A stretch of DNA of 10,644 nucleotides, taken from the NCBI GenBank assembly GCA_026770585.1, contig MU646357.1:161469-172112 (forward strand), given 5' to 3'. Shown here in pieces: positions 10,236 through 10,644 of this stretch. The position numbers were made by a program, and so were the translations under genes. The number at the start of each line of letters is the position of its first letter. Position 1 is the stretch's first letter. The notes below the pieces were generated by a model. That model was given only the letters and a program-made list of their open reading frames with translations, was not told the DNA's origin and ran no database searches. The DNA is from Baffinella frigidus (lineage: Eukaryota > Cryptophyceae > Cryptomonadales > Baffinellaceae).

Positions 10236-10644
10236 TTTCGTGTTTCGTGTTTCGTGTTTCGTGTTTCGTGTTTCGTGTTTCGTGTTTCGTGTTTCGTGTT
10301 TCGTGTTTCGGGGTTTCGGGTTCGGGGTTCGGGGTTCGGGGTTGGAGTTTCGGGTTTCGGGTTTCGCAATTCGTGTTTCATATGTTCGGGGTTCGGGCTC
10401 AGGTTTTGGGTTTTCAGGTTCCGTGTTTCGTGTTTCGTGTTCCGGGTTCCGGGTTTCGGGTTCGGGGTCGGAGTTTCGGGTTTCGGGGTTCGGGTTTCGG
10501 GTTTCACATGTTCGGGGTTCGGGCTCAGGTTTTGGGTTTTCGGGTTCCGTGTTTCGTGTTTCGTGATCCGGGTTTCGGGGTTTCGGGGTTTCGGGGTTCG
10601 GGGTTTCGGGTTCGGGGTTTCGGGTTTCGGGTTTCGGGGTTTCG
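10236..10644. repeat. TTTCGTG and TTTCGGG heptamer arrays with 126-bp higher-order repeat
   Basis: Ten TTTCGTG units span 10236-10305 and give way to TTTCGGG/TTCGGGG variants to the window end. A composite segment with CATGTTCGGGGTTCGGGCTC, then AGGTTTTGGGTTTTC, recurs at 10376-10439 and 10502-10564. The GGAGTTTCGGG word recurs at 10344 and 10470. Both give a 126-bp step, exactly 18 heptamers. The open frames on both strands are repeat artefacts. Confidence 0.9.

Noticed and set aside
10171-10566. Open frames of 131 and 100 codons on opposite strands
   Set aside because: They lie over TTTCGTG/TTTCGGG heptamers, which lack stop codons in several frames; the peptides are plain readings of the 7-mer.

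Overview
This window looks like non-genic, repeat-saturated nuclear DNA from a eukaryote. The best guess is an alga or plant-lineage protist, because blocks of the plant/algal-type telomere heptamer TTTAGGG (CCCTAAA on the other strand) and many derivatives of it recur in both orientations. There is no bacterial gene organisation, no convincing intact protein gene, and no tRNA or rRNA gene that I can recognise. The setting is most like a subtelomeric or heterochromatic region, or a graveyard of interstitial telomere-like arrays and short non-autonomous elements. I cannot name the species.

Layout. 1-133 is a copy of a 138-bp inverted-repeat element (family A). 203-357 holds C-rich heptamer arrays. 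421-1312 holds repeat families B and C, a 32-bp tandem repeat and a TC microsatellite. 1377-2048 is a block (repeat D, 33-bp tandem array, TTGAGGG array, Cys-rich exon-like fragment) that recurs at 7379-7848. 2042-2389 holds a second family A copy and a 179-bp foldback. 2381-2935 holds 30-bp and 49-bp tandem repeats. 3002-4260 has a second D copy, a 26-bp tandem array, duplicated segments and a GCCTGA hexamer run. 4262-5236 is rich in inverted repeats: a 147-bp foldback, several short perfect hairpins and a 72-bp palindrome. 5384-5441 is a run of alternating TTC/GAA that reads as a heat-shock-element array. 5509-5755 is another Cys-rich coding fragment. 5787-6540 contains a switch from C-rich to G-rich telomere-like arrays. 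6596-7428 is an 833-bp segment with 75-bp terminal inverted repeats. 7849-8675 holds two near-identical 96-bp repeats and two full family A copies. 8736-9950 holds more heptamer arrays, an inverted repeat and poly-C tracts. 9951-10230 is an island of non-repetitive sequence, followed by TTTCGTG/TTTCGGG arrays to the window end.

The best candidates for something undescribed are: (1) the family A elements, whose terminal repeats co-vary between copies; (2) exon-sized fragments encoding a C-x15-C-x-C-x2-G-[YF] motif whose differences are synonymous or conservative; (3) a dispersed 85-bp module carrying a perfect heat-shock-element core in opposite orientations at two sites; and (4) the TIR-bounded 833-bp segment. 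The statements below come from reading the sequence by eye; no similarity search or folding program was run.
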